From NCBI RefSeq assembly GCF_021134715.1, contig NC_060026.1, positions 806,001-870,000 of the forward strand: DNA of 64,000 nucleotides, written 5' to 3'. The notes under the pieces are model-generated. The model worked only from the letters and a program-made list of their open reading frames with translations, was not told the origin of the DNA and did no database searches. This DNA is from Daphnia pulex (lineage: Eukaryota > Arthropoda > Branchiopoda > Diplostraca > Daphniidae). Within the stretch, counting starts at the first letter, position 1. Every line of letters begins with the position of its first letter. This document shows positions 34,887 to 49,253 of this stretch, one piece after another. The position numbers were made by a program, and so were the translations under genes.

Positions 34887-36737
34887 TGGCGAACAACAAA
34901 TTACTATCAAACAATGTTTTATCGTTTTGAGTATGTTTATGTAACATGAATGCATGCAACTTTTAACAGTGGTTATTGCTAAGAAATCACAGGCAATCAC
35001 GACGGGATGGCTTCTAGTTCAGTGAATATTCAATACAATGAATATTGTGACATTTTAGCGTTACCATTAGCCTAAATCACATAGAGTTGGGAAAGGGAAA
35101 GAATAGGAAGGAGTGATTCAAGAAGTCTGATGCTGAAACAAAGGTCAAATTCAAAGGTCCCAATTGAAGTCTGCTCCCGACACGATCCATCTGTAGCTGT
35201 AGTGGCTCCAGCACAAAAAAAAAGACGAGTAAGAAAATCGACTCGAAATTTGTTAAAAAATCATTGACCGTTGGAGTTGACAAATGGCAAATGCTAATCA
35301 GTCGGGACGATCGAGATTGGGAACTCGGTAGAAGCTTTGGTGCTTGAATCGAATGACGAAATGGCCAGCACGCCAAAGAATCGAAGGGAACATGTTAAAT
35401 TACTATCGGGAAAAAAAATTCAAATTCGCAAAAAACCATAAACCATCGTCAAATTAAGACTCAACAAGAACAAAGACGAGGAAAAAAAAATTAAGATGAT
35501 CATTCCCGATGGAAAGATTCACGAATTTGATTTCTTTGGTGTCATTTCAAAGTCTCAAAACCAATCCTCATTCAATGTAAACGAATCATTCTCACAGCTT
35601 TTAAACTAGAGATTACAACAAAGACAATTTCGGCTTTGGGAATAGTTGGAGCTATGGCAAAAGGTTTGACAGTTAATTGGAGTAATTAACCGCTCGTAAA
35701 CAAGCTCGCAAATGATTAGGAAAAAAACTGAGTGGCTGGTCGTCGAATCAGAGTGGAATTTAATCAGAAACAATTTTGCGACTTTCCACGGCGGCAGTTA
35801 GCGATAAGTTTGAAGAAATGAATTGGCGGGATTCAGAAATAAGAGAATTTCTCTCTTTTCACTTTCACCTTGCGCAATCAGGTAGAGAATGAAACAATGT
35901 TAAAATCGTACCTTTGATGTTCAAATCTAGATCTAAATCGATCAGATCCAAGGCAGGCTATATTGCGTATTCCTTTCTTGGTGTGACGGGAATTCATTTT
36001 TTGAAGATGTCCTCCGAATCCCTTGTGGATCTGGGATCTGCTTAGCACCACGACACGAGAACTGAGCACGGGGATGAAATGAGTTGATTCAAAGCAGCTG
36101 CAAAAAAAAATTAACAAACAAGAAATTTTAATTTAGGTGCTGAATGAATTGGACACTAAACTCGGGAAGTTTAGATAACGAACAGAGACCTCCGCACTGT
36201 GATTACCTAACAAAATACTCAAAATCTCGATTAACAACACTCAATGGTATTTTGCCGTGTCATCCTTCATATCCTTGTACCTTACATGGAATATAAAAAG
36301 TACTCCGAGCCGAAATTCAATTGAAATATTACTAAGATTCATCAAGTGGGCACTTATTGCTTCTTTTTCTACCTGTGAATAATTAATAGGGGAAGACCCT
36401 TAACCGGAAACTTTTTTTATCAGTAAAGAAAAGTGAAGGATAACGCAATTCTTGCCTGTAATCCCATCTGCGTCATCAAATTTCCATCGTCAAATATTTA
36501 AATGGCCTATCAGGGAAGTTATTCTTTTCTATTTCAACTTGACAAACACCAACGCAAAGATAGTAGTAGACCATCGTTTCAACAACTCAAAAGACTTGAA
36601 AGCCGCCCAATGTGAAAATGATGTCACTAGCCGGAAGTAAACCTATACAATAAAAAGGAATTTCATGCCTGTCGACTTTACAACCAGAACAATAAAAGCA
36701 ACTCCTATCTTTCATTTCTGCACTATCATTTAGTAGG
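34887..36737. other. Unit 2 left part, non-coding
   Basis: Copy of the 3' UTR and intergenic part of unit 1 plus unit-2-specific sequence at about 35385-35880. The minus-strand ORFs at 35077-35376 and 35878-36117 are not preserved as frames in unit 1. No gene supported. Confidence 0.4.
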
Positions 36738-36744
36738 TATAAAT
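36738..36744 (+). promoter_or_regulatory. TATA box of endonuclease-like gene copy 2
   Basis: TATAAAT in the same context as copy 1 (followed by GGTGGCGGTACTTGCATC). A 5' UTR intron runs from the donor at 36799 (ACAG|GTAAGAAC) to the acceptor before 36874 (CTGAATAG|AG). Confidence 0.6.
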
Positions 36745-36912
36745 GGTGGCGGTACTTGCATCAATTGCCATTTTAGTTTTACACGAAGAGCCAAACAGGT
36801 AAGAACTACAAGTCGACCTATAAATAGTATAATGAAATACAAATAGTAATATTCAAATTTCCTGTCTGAATAGAGAAAAACGACGTCATCCGAAACTTAA
36901 AGGATTACCAAC

Positions 36913-37611
36913 ATGGCAAACAAGAAAACCGCTAAAGATGTGAAAAAGCCAGACACAACAAAAGAAAATATTCAGTTTGGACTCGTAAATGCGCGTTCAC
37001 TTCTTAATAAAGCGGACGACCTGGAAGAACAAATAGTAAAATTTAAACTCGACATTGTTGCTGTCACAGAGACCTGGTTCGTCGGCGATTCCGATATGAC
37101 AGTGGTGTGTCCCAATGGGTTTAAAGGTGTTCACGAGCCACGACCGGGCGGCCATGGAGGAGTAGCTATTTTTTACAGAGATAATATCAAGCACTCTGTA
37201 AAAAGAATGGAAGATTACGAATCATTTGAATACATCGAAGTTTCTCTCACCATCGGTCCAAGAGACATAATCACGCTCATCGTCATCTACCGGCCAGGTG
37301 GGAGCAGAGTTGACTTTCGTGAAGAGTTTAAAGGCTTTTTGGACAGCGTGAAAAGAAGAGAGAACCTAATGATCGTTGGCGACTTCAACTTGCCACATGA
37401 AGACAACGTTGATAAGAAATTTATGAAAATAATCCAATCGCACGGCCTCGAACAACATGTCAAGGATCCAACCCACGTAGACGGCGGAATCCTGGATTTA
37501 ATCTTATCACGACCTTCCGACTCGTTGGTCAAAAACGTTCTAGTCGGTGATTTGTTTAGTGATCACAAATTTGTCAGGTGTAGGATCGAGATCCATGAAG
37601 AAACAAGTTAA
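36913..37611 (+). CDS. Stand-alone LINE-type (EEP/APE) endonuclease domain protein, copy 2, 232 aa
   Basis: Paralog of the ORF at 32828-33709, with a shorter basic N-terminus (MANKKTAKDVKKPDTTKEN). All endonuclease blocks are intact: FGLVNARSLLNK, VTETWF, IYRPGG, VGDFNLP, GGILDLILS and FSDHKFVRC; it ends EIHEETS. Many differences from copy 1 in the first half of the domain are conservative or silent and no frameshift is present, which suggests selection on the protein or a recent duplication. There is no reverse transcriptase, RNase H or zinc-knuckle sequence downstream. It could be a domesticated retroelement endonuclease or simply a 5'-retained fragment that has not yet decayed. Confidence 0.75.
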   Translation: MANKKTAKDVKKPDTTKENIQFGLVNARSLLNKADDLEEQIVKFKLDIVAVTETWFVGDSDMTVVCPNGFKGVHEPRPGGHGGVAIFYRDNIKHSVKRMEDYESFEYIEVSLTIGPRDIITLIVIYRPGGSRVDFREEFKGFLDSVKRRENLMIVGDFNLPHEDNVDKKFMKIIQSHGLEQHVKDPTHVDGGILDLILSRPSDSLVKNVLVGDLFSDHKFVRCRIEIHEETS

Positions 37612-39464
37612 TAACTGAGAGGAAAGTGTGGTCTAGACAAAGGCAACAATGCAATTAAAAATTTACTACCCCAAACTACTCCAACCCAAATTCTACTTTA
37701 CATAATTTTTTAAATCTTTAATATTTTTATTCATCTATTTTAATTCCTGTCTTATACAAAACTCCAAAGAAACTGGTCTAAGACCTAACTTCAATTAATG
37801 AATTTGGAAAAATCGAACCGACTTTGATCGACCTTGTTATAACCCAAAAGAAAATAAACGACTTTACTACATTTTCTAACAAACTTGTAGAATGTGTGTA
37901 GATAAGAAGTACTGTACTGCTCAAAATTGGGAAATGGATAATCTCGCCATTGAAAATGTCGTGTCATCGTGAAATACGAGGAATAGCTTATTAGAATAAC
38001 CTTGAGGTTGGGACGTTGGGTTCATCTTACTGTTGCAATTACTAAAGGATCTAAACGATTACCTTGAGCTACTTTCCATTTTGGGAAATAATTAGGAAGG
38101 TACTTGTCAAAGCAGATACTTAATGTATGCCTAACTTACATTGCGATACCATGTACATATGATACCCACTTCATAAATTGAATCATTATTCTTATCTTAA
38201 AGAGTAAATAAATAGGAAATAGTAGGAAACATACCAGTGTCCAAGTAAATACAGTCGCTGCAGTTTGCCAGAGTGATGGTTGTACAATGCAATTCGTTTC
38301 TTGTTTTTACTGAACCTACACGTGGATGAACCACGAAGCAATATCCCACGTATTTCCTTCTTTTTACAGACGTATCTTACAGTGTATCTTACAGTGGGAG
38401 GTGATGAGGTAAGAATTTCAATCGTGTCAATTTTCTGTAATGAAGAAACAATGGAAAAGTTAGCAACAGCTTTAAGCAATTAGCAATGGTAAAGATGCAC
38501 GTACAAACAGCTACTGAATAGCCGTCTTGTGCAGTTGGCGCCAAACAATGAGCACTGAATGTTGAGAACATTTTATCGGTTAGTAAAATGAAAGCTGAAC
38601 AGCAAAACGAGTGATGACGTGAGAGTATATAAAGTTCAACTCTGTAGGTTAAAGAAACACTTAACACAAATGCCACCAAAACCCAAAGCAGACATCTGCA
38701 CCGCGTCAAAACTGTGATCACACTGCAACACCCTGTAGAGTGTAGAATTCGCGGGAAATGAAGAGGAAGAGTAAGAAAATGGGCGGCCATCATGGATTTC
38801 CTAACCCCCCTCCCTCCAGTCCACGCAAGGATAGTGTTAAATGTCAAAACAGAGTGAATAACACAGTACATCTTATGCCGTAATAAATGATTGAGTTTTT
38901 AAAGGGTGAAAGCTAAAAGACAGTTCAACAATTTATCTACAATTGAAACACGTTGTGATCTTTTTTGTCAAAATATAAACGATAGGTGGTTTTCACAGTC
39001 TAAAAGTTTGTTTGTTATCAAGACTTCGAAAGTAGTCTACAACTCTACAATCAATCCTATACTTGAAATTCAGCAACATATTGATTATTGCCATATGATT
39101 AATTAAAGCGTGACGTCACGATAGATTAAAATTTCACTACCCGCCTCTTTTGTTGCCCTTGACGACGCAGCTTATTTCATTCGCTTTGACAAAGTGTTGC
39201 TAACCATTTTCGGATGGTGTAGGATTTTTTTTTTCGTCCTATGAACCGTTAGAATTCCATGAAAAGCAACGATTTAAATCGTCTGTTTAGTTGCAAACTT
39301 TCCCACATCGAACGATGGGCGACGATTCGATTCTTTTCTAGCAAAGTGATTTGCATTTATTCTCGCTCCATCTCATTCTCTGTAAATCAGTGTTGCTGAC
39401 AAGTAAGACCTTTTTTTCGAGTTATTCCTCGCTAGGATCTCGGCTGTTTCGTTTTTTTTGGAAA
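37612..39464. other. Unit 2 right flank and upstream region of the MATH gene
   Basis: The first kilobase is the 3' flank duplicated from unit 1. From about 38629 the sequence is unique and AT-rich. A donor-like site near 39401 (GACAA|GTAAG) may belong to a 5' exon of the MATH gene. No other gene. Confidence 0.4.
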
Positions 39465-39983
39465 ATGGTAGTTTTTATATGGTCCCGTCCGGGATTTGAA
39501 CTTGTGAAAGTGGATTTCGTGTGGAACGTTCAAGTACCTATTCTTCAAACTGCAAACGGGAATGACGATATTTTGGAGTCGCCTTTCTTTTCCTCGCAAG
39601 ATACTCCTGGTCAACAGTGGAAACTGGCACTGTTCGGCAACAGCAAATTGCATATCCAGCCGGTCCACTATGATTCCGCCGGACAAGCTAAAATCATCGT
39701 CGATCCAGTTTTAGTGATGATATCGATTGTAAATCAAAGAGGACAGAAGCTTCACCAGCAAATAAATCCATCAGAACCAAATTCGTATTATGTGTTGTTC
39801 GAGTTATCTAAAGAGGAAATTCTAAAATCTGAATGTCAGCAAGTGGATGGCAGTTACACTTTTTACTGTGAGATTCTTTCCCATGTGAAAAAGGAGCTCG
39901 GATCTCCAGTCAATTCTCCAGGTGTTGAATTAATTAGCGGTGATGGATTATCCACTCAACTCGAAAAGTGTATATTACGCTAA
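39465..39983 (+). CDS. MATH (TRAF-like) domain protein without BTB, 172 aa
   Basis: Single-exon ORF. The MATH fold is indicated by FVWNVQ near the start, SPFFSSQDTPGQQWKLALF, a central strand VLVMISIVNQRGQ, and the closing SYTFYCEIL, in the order seen in the MATH half of speckle-type POZ (SPOP) proteins, which recruit substrates to CUL3 ligases. The BTB half needed for CUL3 binding is absent; the ORF ends soon after the MATH domain and is followed within 2 nt by a poly(A) signal. MATH-only relatives of SPOP are plausible in crustaceans, but function is unknown. The start at 39465 is the first good ATG; an upstream exon cannot be excluded. Confidence 0.75.
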   Translation: MVVFIWSRPGFELVKVDFVWNVQVPILQTANGNDDILESPFFSSQDTPGQQWKLALFGNSKLHIQPVHYDSAGQAKIIVDPVLVMISIVNQRGQKLHQQINPSEPNSYYVLFELSKEEILKSECQQVDGSYTFYCEILSHVKKELGSPVNSPGVELISGDGLSTQLEKCILR

Positions 39984-40589
39984 AAATAAAGTCTCAATTA
40001 AATGTTGTTTTAAAATTTCAAATTGTGAATCCTTGTCTTTGATTCAAAGGGTCTCTGGTCAGATGCCTATTGCTTAGCTCCCACGTACATGACACGTCTC
40101 ACGCTTTTAAATTACACGCTTTGAAAGAAAATCGATTGATGTCGGTCTTTAATTTGATTTGCGCAGTCAAGATTTTGTTTTAAGATCATCAAACTGCACA
40201 ACTTACTGTGTATAATCAGTTCAGCTCCCATCTTCTAATGTTGTGTATGGAGAGATCTAACAGGGAATGAAGAATTCTCTAAAACAATGTGTTATACCTT
40301 TCCTTTCTTGAAATGTCTGGACAACCCTTAACTTAACTATTGAATGTACAAAGTTCTTTAATATTACTTCACTGTTGTTCATTCTGTTTTCAGATTGATG
40401 AAGACTGATATTAGCGAATGGATCCTTGTTTTACTGTAGAAAAAAGTATGTAGCTGCTAAATAATTAAGTTTACCTGTGACATGCTGTAAACTTAGAAAA
40501 CATTAAAAGTTTCTTATACTTTTTTATTCTATTTTCAGTCCCTTCAATACACTTTCCAGAGCTTTAACTAATTACAGTAGCATGAATGT
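39984..40589. other. Short intergenic region between convergent MATH and ATP synthase d genes
   Basis: About 600 bp holding the two 3' ends. No ORF or repeat seen. Confidence 0.5.
39985..39990 (+). terminator. Poly(A) signal of the MATH gene
   Basis: AATAAA almost abuts the stop codon (39981-39983), so the 3' UTR must be very short. Confidence 0.6.
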
Positions 40590-41311
40590 CTAGTGTTCAG
40601 CTTTAACAGGTTCTTGCTGAGAAGCTTCATCGTGAGGCCAGAAGGTAGGATTGGCAGCATTCCATGCCTGAAGTAGAACAATAAGAATACCTCGTCACTT
40701 ATTATTTTTAAAGAAATTCTAAATGAATATACCTTGTCTGGGAAAGCTTCAGCGTAATCTTCCATAGTCATCTGACTGAAGGGAAGAACTGAAGCCCATG
40801 TCTTCAGCTCAGCCTCAGCATCCATAACACGGCGGTTAGACGCGGCAACAAATTCCTTGATGGAAACTTGCTAAAAAATTAAACATAATTAGAATTAAAC
40901 AAATTGTGGCTTTACTACTAAACCTGTTTATTTAATTTTTTCCACTTACCATTTCCTTTTCTTGGGCATCAACCTGTGCAGAAACTTTGTCCGCAGGGTA
41001 TGGGACCTGCAGACCTTCATATTGTTTCTTGAATGATTCAACCAAGCCCGGCACTGCCACTCGAGTCTGGTAATAAGCCCAGTCAATTGCAGGTGGATTC
41101 TCTGGGTTGGCCATAACTCTAAAAAATGATTCAAGGAACATGAACTAATTGTGGGCAAAATTCATATGGTCATAATTTTGGTTACAAACCTCCTCAGATA
41201 TTGGTCAGACTTGAGTTTGAAAGCGTTGAACATGGGTCGTTGGCTTTCGCTGACTTTTTCAGCCATCGCAGACCAATTAATGGCGGATTGAGCGATTCTT
41301 TTTGCAGCCAT
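40590..41311 (-). CDS. ATP5PD: Mitochondrial ATP synthase subunit d
   Basis: Peripheral-stalk subunit of the F1Fo ATP synthase in the inner mitochondrial membrane. Exons 41190-41311, 40950-41118, 40733-40870 and 40590-40667 join in phase to 168 residues, the usual family length (~160-178). The start MAAKRIAQSAINWSAMAEKV is the conserved N-terminus, VMANPENPPAIDWAYY is the family hallmark, and the C-terminus is charged (PVKAEH). The start at 41311 was chosen over an in-frame upstream ATG because it fits the family. The gene shares a ~690-bp upstream region with RAB40 on the other strand. Confidence 0.95.
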
Positions 41312-41995
41312 GATAATTGAATACGTAAAATGCACCGGCAGAAATTTCACACCACAATTGCTTACTACCAAAGACTCAGCAGCTGTACGAGATGTAATGG
41401 CGGCCGAGTTTCGTTCAAAACCCGCTTGGAGTGACCATTGTTAAATGGAAAAAGAAAATAATTATATTTAAAAATATAATGAATCGAACAGCTAATTAGG
41501 CAAGATACAAAATTTCGATAATTTATAATAATTTAATACCATATTTCACTGAAGATTCTACACTTCAATAACATACGATCAGCAACGTTGTAGGCAGCCA
41601 TTTGTACTGAGACAATTCTGAAGGGTTTTGTTGTGCTCTCGTTGAGAAGTGAAAATAATAAAAGATTTTGTATTACCAAGGTTCTGACCTATTTAAATTG
41701 TGGAGAAAATTCGCGGTCGAGTTTTTATTTCAAGTGCCGTAATGCAGTGACAGATTTCTCTGAAATCAATGTCTATTTCACGTTGATCAATTTGAACGTT
41801 ATAGTTACGGTGATAACTAGGGCAGAAAGAAAGAGATTTCTCCTGTATCAAAGCCTAGTTAAAATCGCGATCCAATAGCTTCGAAAGAAAGTTTTAGTGT
41901 CAATGTTGCTTCAGTAAGTGAATTATAGTGGTGCATTTCTTCAATGTACATCTAATTTCATGACATTTTCCACAGCAGGAAGTAGATATTTGAAG
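41312..41995. other. Divergent promoter region of ATP5PD and RAB40
   Basis: 684 bp between the two starts. On the plus side a donor (TTCA|GTAAGTG near 41914) and an acceptor (TTCCACAG, ending at about 41976) suggest a non-coding first exon and intron for RAB40. No other gene. Confidence 0.5.
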
Positions 41996-43282
41996 ATGGT
42001 GCACATTCGTGTTCAAGGAGAGACAATTGGGGCATTCCCTGTGTCAGATCTTCCTTTGCCGATAGTTGAGAGTGCAGATGCAGCTACTCCTAGTGCCGTT
42101 TCAGACCTTGTAGAAGTAGTTTCCACTTCAAGACTGAGAAGGAGTCGACAGTCTGCCAGCCTGTTGCCAGTTCCCAGACCCATCCCAACTAATGAAGCAA
42201 TCAGCCCGATCCTAGCACCTCAGCTCTCAGCCAAACCATATGATTACCTTTTAAAGTTCCTTCTTGTGGGGGACTCTGATGTGGGAAAACAAGAAATACT
42301 CAACACACTAGAAAATGCTGCTTCAGACATGCCTTTTTGTGCTGGACCAGGTAACTTAAATGTCTTTGTTTATTTTTGTGTTTTTCATTACATCTCATAA
42401 TTTTGTTTTTCGTAGTGCACAAAGTTACCACCCTCCTAGTAGACGGAAGGAGAGTTCGCCTACAGTTATGGGACACGTCTGGGCAGGGCCGATTTTGTAC
42501 GATACTGCGATCCTACTCCCGAGGTGCCCAGGGCCTGCTACTGGTCTATGATTTGACTAACAAGTGGTCTTTCGATGGAATCGACCGCTGGAGGAGAGAA
42601 GTTGAAGAGGCAAGATTGAATTATGCAATTTACGTTTTAAGCAGGGATCTTAATGTTTCGTCTCCTTTGTTTGTAGCATGCTCCTGGAGTACCCAAAGTA
42701 CTCGTTGGAAATCGACTTCACTTGGAATTTAAACGGGCAGTAAGTGTTGCACAAGCTGAGGCTTACGCTCAGAGACACGGTATGGCCTTCTTTGAAATCT
42801 CGCCACTGTGCAACTATAACGTGGCTGAGTCGCTGGCCGAGCTCACACGTAGGGCGCTTAGAAGAAACGGGATGGAAAGGCTCTGGCGGACGAATCGAGG
42901 TTTGTTTTCTTAAGTCTTAAACGTGTACGCCTAATTTTTACATAGGTGTCTTTAGAGTAATTAGTTCCCATTTAGTTATGTGTAAACGAATTTAGATATT
43001 GTTCAATCCCAATTGAAATCCTAATTTTTAAAATTTTGATCAACAGTGTTATCGCTCCAAGAGTTGTGCTGCCGCTCAATCGTCTCGCAGACCTCTGTCT
43101 ATACCATAGATCGGCTTCCTCTGCCACCAACGCTTCATTCGCAGCTGCGTTCGTACGCCCTTAGCAGCGGCTGTGCCCGACACCACCCGCACCACCCCAA
43201 CCATCACCACGAAATGAAGATGGCCATCAAAAAGTCAAGACTCAGTCATGTTCACGCAAAACTCACCTGCGTCATTTCATGA
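41996..43282 (+). CDS. RAB40: RAB40 family small GTPase with SOCS box
   Basis: Substrate-recognition GTPase of CUL5 ubiquitin ligases. Exons 41996-42350, 42416-42609, 42677-42899 and 43047-43282 give 335 residues. An unusual ~80-residue Ser/Pro-rich N-terminal extension precedes the G domain, which starts at [18 protein letters not shown]3 is WDTSGQGR, the RAB40-specific G4 is VGNRLHL, and G5 lies in SPLCN. The SOCS box is [19 protein letters not shown] followed by [17 protein letters not shown]. The tail is His-rich and ends CVIS, a CaaX-type box for prenylation. The P-loop lacks the usual Ser/Thr after GK (here Gln), as in RAB40 generally (Gly in vertebrates). Intron 2 (42610-42676) begins with GC, not GT; the join is fixed by the conserved EVEE|HAPGVPK. 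Confidence 0.95.
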
Positions 43283-43577
43283 TTTCGTTGTCGCTTCTTT
43301 TTTTTTTAACATTTTTCTATTGTCAATAGCTATCTCGAAAGTTTTACCAGCTCTCCCTTTCTTTTTTTGTTGATGATTTTTTTGTCTCCTTACGTCAATC
43401 CTCTCAGCGTGTTGCTAAACGAATTTTTCTCGTATTTTTTTTTTGTTCGTCCTCTTAAAAAGGAAAAGAAATACAAAGGAGCTTAGAAGGCGAAACGATT
43501 TTCTCTTATTACAACTCGGGATGGGCGTTATTCATGCTTATTTTTTTCAACAAACAAGATATTTGGTGGAAGGAATT
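43283..43577. other. 3' UTRs of convergent RAB40 and GID4
   Basis: 295 bp, T-rich, between the two stop codons. No separate feature visible. Confidence 0.5.
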
Positions 43578-44382
43578 TTATCGAAATTCGTAAATTTGAA
43601 TGCTGTGCTCAGGCACGTGAGTGAGCGTCAGCGATTGATACCATTCTGAACTGCGGTGGTAGTAGTAGCCTTCGATCGTGGCTGTCGACTTTTGAAAACA
43701 GATGTAGTAAAAACCAGCAAAACTGGCCCCATTAATATCTTTGATAGTATGATCAGGCACCAGAAAATGTTCTTTCCATCTGACCGTAAAAACATATGTC
43801 ACAATATCAGATTGACCAATTACTGGTAATTTGAAAGATATTCACCTCATGAAGACATAATCTGTCTCCTGCATGGCATCATAGTCAAAAGTATCTGAAT
43901 TGAAAGTTTTTGCATATTGATAAAATGACAGAAACTTGCTCTGCAAATTTGAAAAGGTACATTTCATTATTAGTTGACGGGAAGTCTAAAGTATCAAATT
44001 CGCATACCCAATGTTTCTTGTCAACATCTTCATCAGCATCCCATTTGCGAGTGAGGAAAGGGAATCTTTTGCTGATGATTTCACCATCAAAGAAAGTAGT
44101 AAGAGTGGGAAATTCTTCGGTTAAACCTTTGATTTTCAGGTAGCCACATAAATATGAATTCTCCTCATCAACATGCTGAACATAGAAATTGAAACATTAG
44201 AAATAAACAGTTTACTCATTTTAATGAATCATTACCTGAAGTACAACTTCTACATCGTAACAATTTCCTTTAGATTTCTGATGACCCTGAAATCGAGAAC
44301 CATTGTATAAAAGCGATCGACACACTCCTGGCTGATGCGAATTTGCCGGCGGTGGTACGTGAACGTCTGTTTTGACTGGCAT
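43578..44382 (-). CDS. GID4: GID4, substrate receptor of the GID/CTLH ubiquitin ligase
   Basis: GID4/Vid24 binds the N-terminal Pro degron of substrates and recruits them to the CTLH E3 complex. Exons 44236-44382, 44008-44175, 43846-43940 and 43578-43779 join in phase to 203 residues. The protein starts [12 protein letters not shown], equivalent to an internal Met of human GID4, so the long disordered N-terminus of the vertebrate protein is absent. The beta-barrel is almost fully conserved: [77 protein letters not shown] and [15 protein letters not shown], ending IYEFR. Confidence 0.96.
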
Positions 44383-45230
44383 CGGACACTTTTTGACAGA
44401 GTGGACAGAAGTTTGGGATTAAAATTTAAGATTCTTACAAATCAAAGCTACAATACAAATCACACAAGCTGTTATGATCACAGCTTTACTCGACTACTGC
44501 CTGACACCAAAAAAAAATCAAGCACCACTGAATTTAAATGCGATGTTGCCAAATTGCTCTCCTTGCTCACACTTGCGTTTATTGAGTCGAATCTGGCTGG
44601 TGCCTGGTCAACTACCTACAAAAAATAACTGCCACATTCTACAAGGACAAAAATGGACTGTACGAAGCGTGAATTATAAATGTGAAATAACTAGGGCTGG
44701 TTTTGAAGGACTATTTTTAACGCAGAGCCTATCGAGTTCAAAGCTTATAAAAGAAACGTAACCATAAGAATAAAAAAATATGCTTGATACTCCTTTCACT
44801 TATTTTCACCCCTTCTCTACTACAACTGGAACACTTGTAGAATTGCCAACTAATCCAGTTTTAGAAATTTATTTAACCAAAAACCCAGATCGACAACCTC
44901 AAGTCAAACAATTTTACTCATAGGTGGTTACGATTACTTTGTATTCCGGTTAACTCGAACAAACATAAGAGTACATTGTAACGTGTCAGTGAAATGGCTG
45001 ATGTAATTGCCAAAGATATGAAAAGACGTCGAAAAAAATATTGGCCTACAAAAACGAAAAGATGAAGCGTGGTGTCGGGAACGGAGCTTTAGTGCTCGGA
45101 CAGGATTTTATGAAAATGCCAAGAGACTTCCTCGTTTTTACTTGTTTAAATTGGAATAATTAAATGTTGATTCAAAAAAAATCTAGGTTGACAATTGTTT
45201 TGAATATCGGTGCTAGGTTTGAAGTCCGTC
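44383..45230. other. Intergenic region between GID4 and the DDX5 homolog
   Basis: 5' flank of GID4 on the left and 3' UTR of the helicase on the right. The plus-strand ORFs at 44335-44761 overlap GID4 exon 1 and its promoter and have no support. Nothing else seen. Confidence 0.45.
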
Positions 45231-48703
<3,473 letters not shown>

Positions 48704-49253
48704 GGTGAATTCAACGAAGAAGCGAGGACAATGGAAACCTAGCGGTAGACCTTGAAACTAAATTAATGAATGGAAACGCATTTTTCCAATTGATGGACAT
48801 AATTAAAAATATATTTTCTTTCACTATTAAATATTAAAATTTTATGTCAAGTTAATTATTCATTTTCAATGGTAATTGTTTCCAATTAATTCCAGAAATT
48901 GTACGACTGGCAACGTTCTATCAAGGTCAGCCATTTTGTGGGAGGAGGGAGTTTCGAATTTCACAATGTTTTAAACGGATTTCACAATGCTTTTAATCGA
49001 GCAAGATTAAATATTTTGTTTTATCAATTTCATATTTATTTATTAATTATTATTTTAATATTTTATATCTAGTTTTATCAATAATTTTTCTTTTAATTTA
49101 CGTTAGTTATTTTATTTCGTTTGAAACCCAAGTATTCATTACCTTGCCAATTACATACAAAAACTCGTAAATTCCATCAGAGACAAGAATGTTTATTTTC
49201 ATTTCAACAAACAGGAATTTTATGTATGACGAAAACAGATTAATATTTTGCAT
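48704..49253. other. Intergenic region between the helicase and TUG genes
   Basis: 550 bp, AT-rich; promoter side of the helicase and 3' side of TUG. No ORF or clear motif. Confidence 0.5.

Larger units (their letters stand above)
34799..38628 (+). repeat. Segmental tandem duplication, unit 2 (3.8 kb)
   Basis: Direct head-to-tail copy of unit 1, ending GTGAGAGTAT near 38628. It differs by indels, including about 500 bp around 35385-35880 that unit 1 lacks and the loss of about 185 bp at the start of the endonuclease ORF. The right side then enters unique sequence. Confidence 0.85.

Noticed and set aside
35077-35376. 99-codon minus-strand ORF in duplication unit 2.
   Set aside because: Frame is not kept in unit 1 and no gene signals are present.
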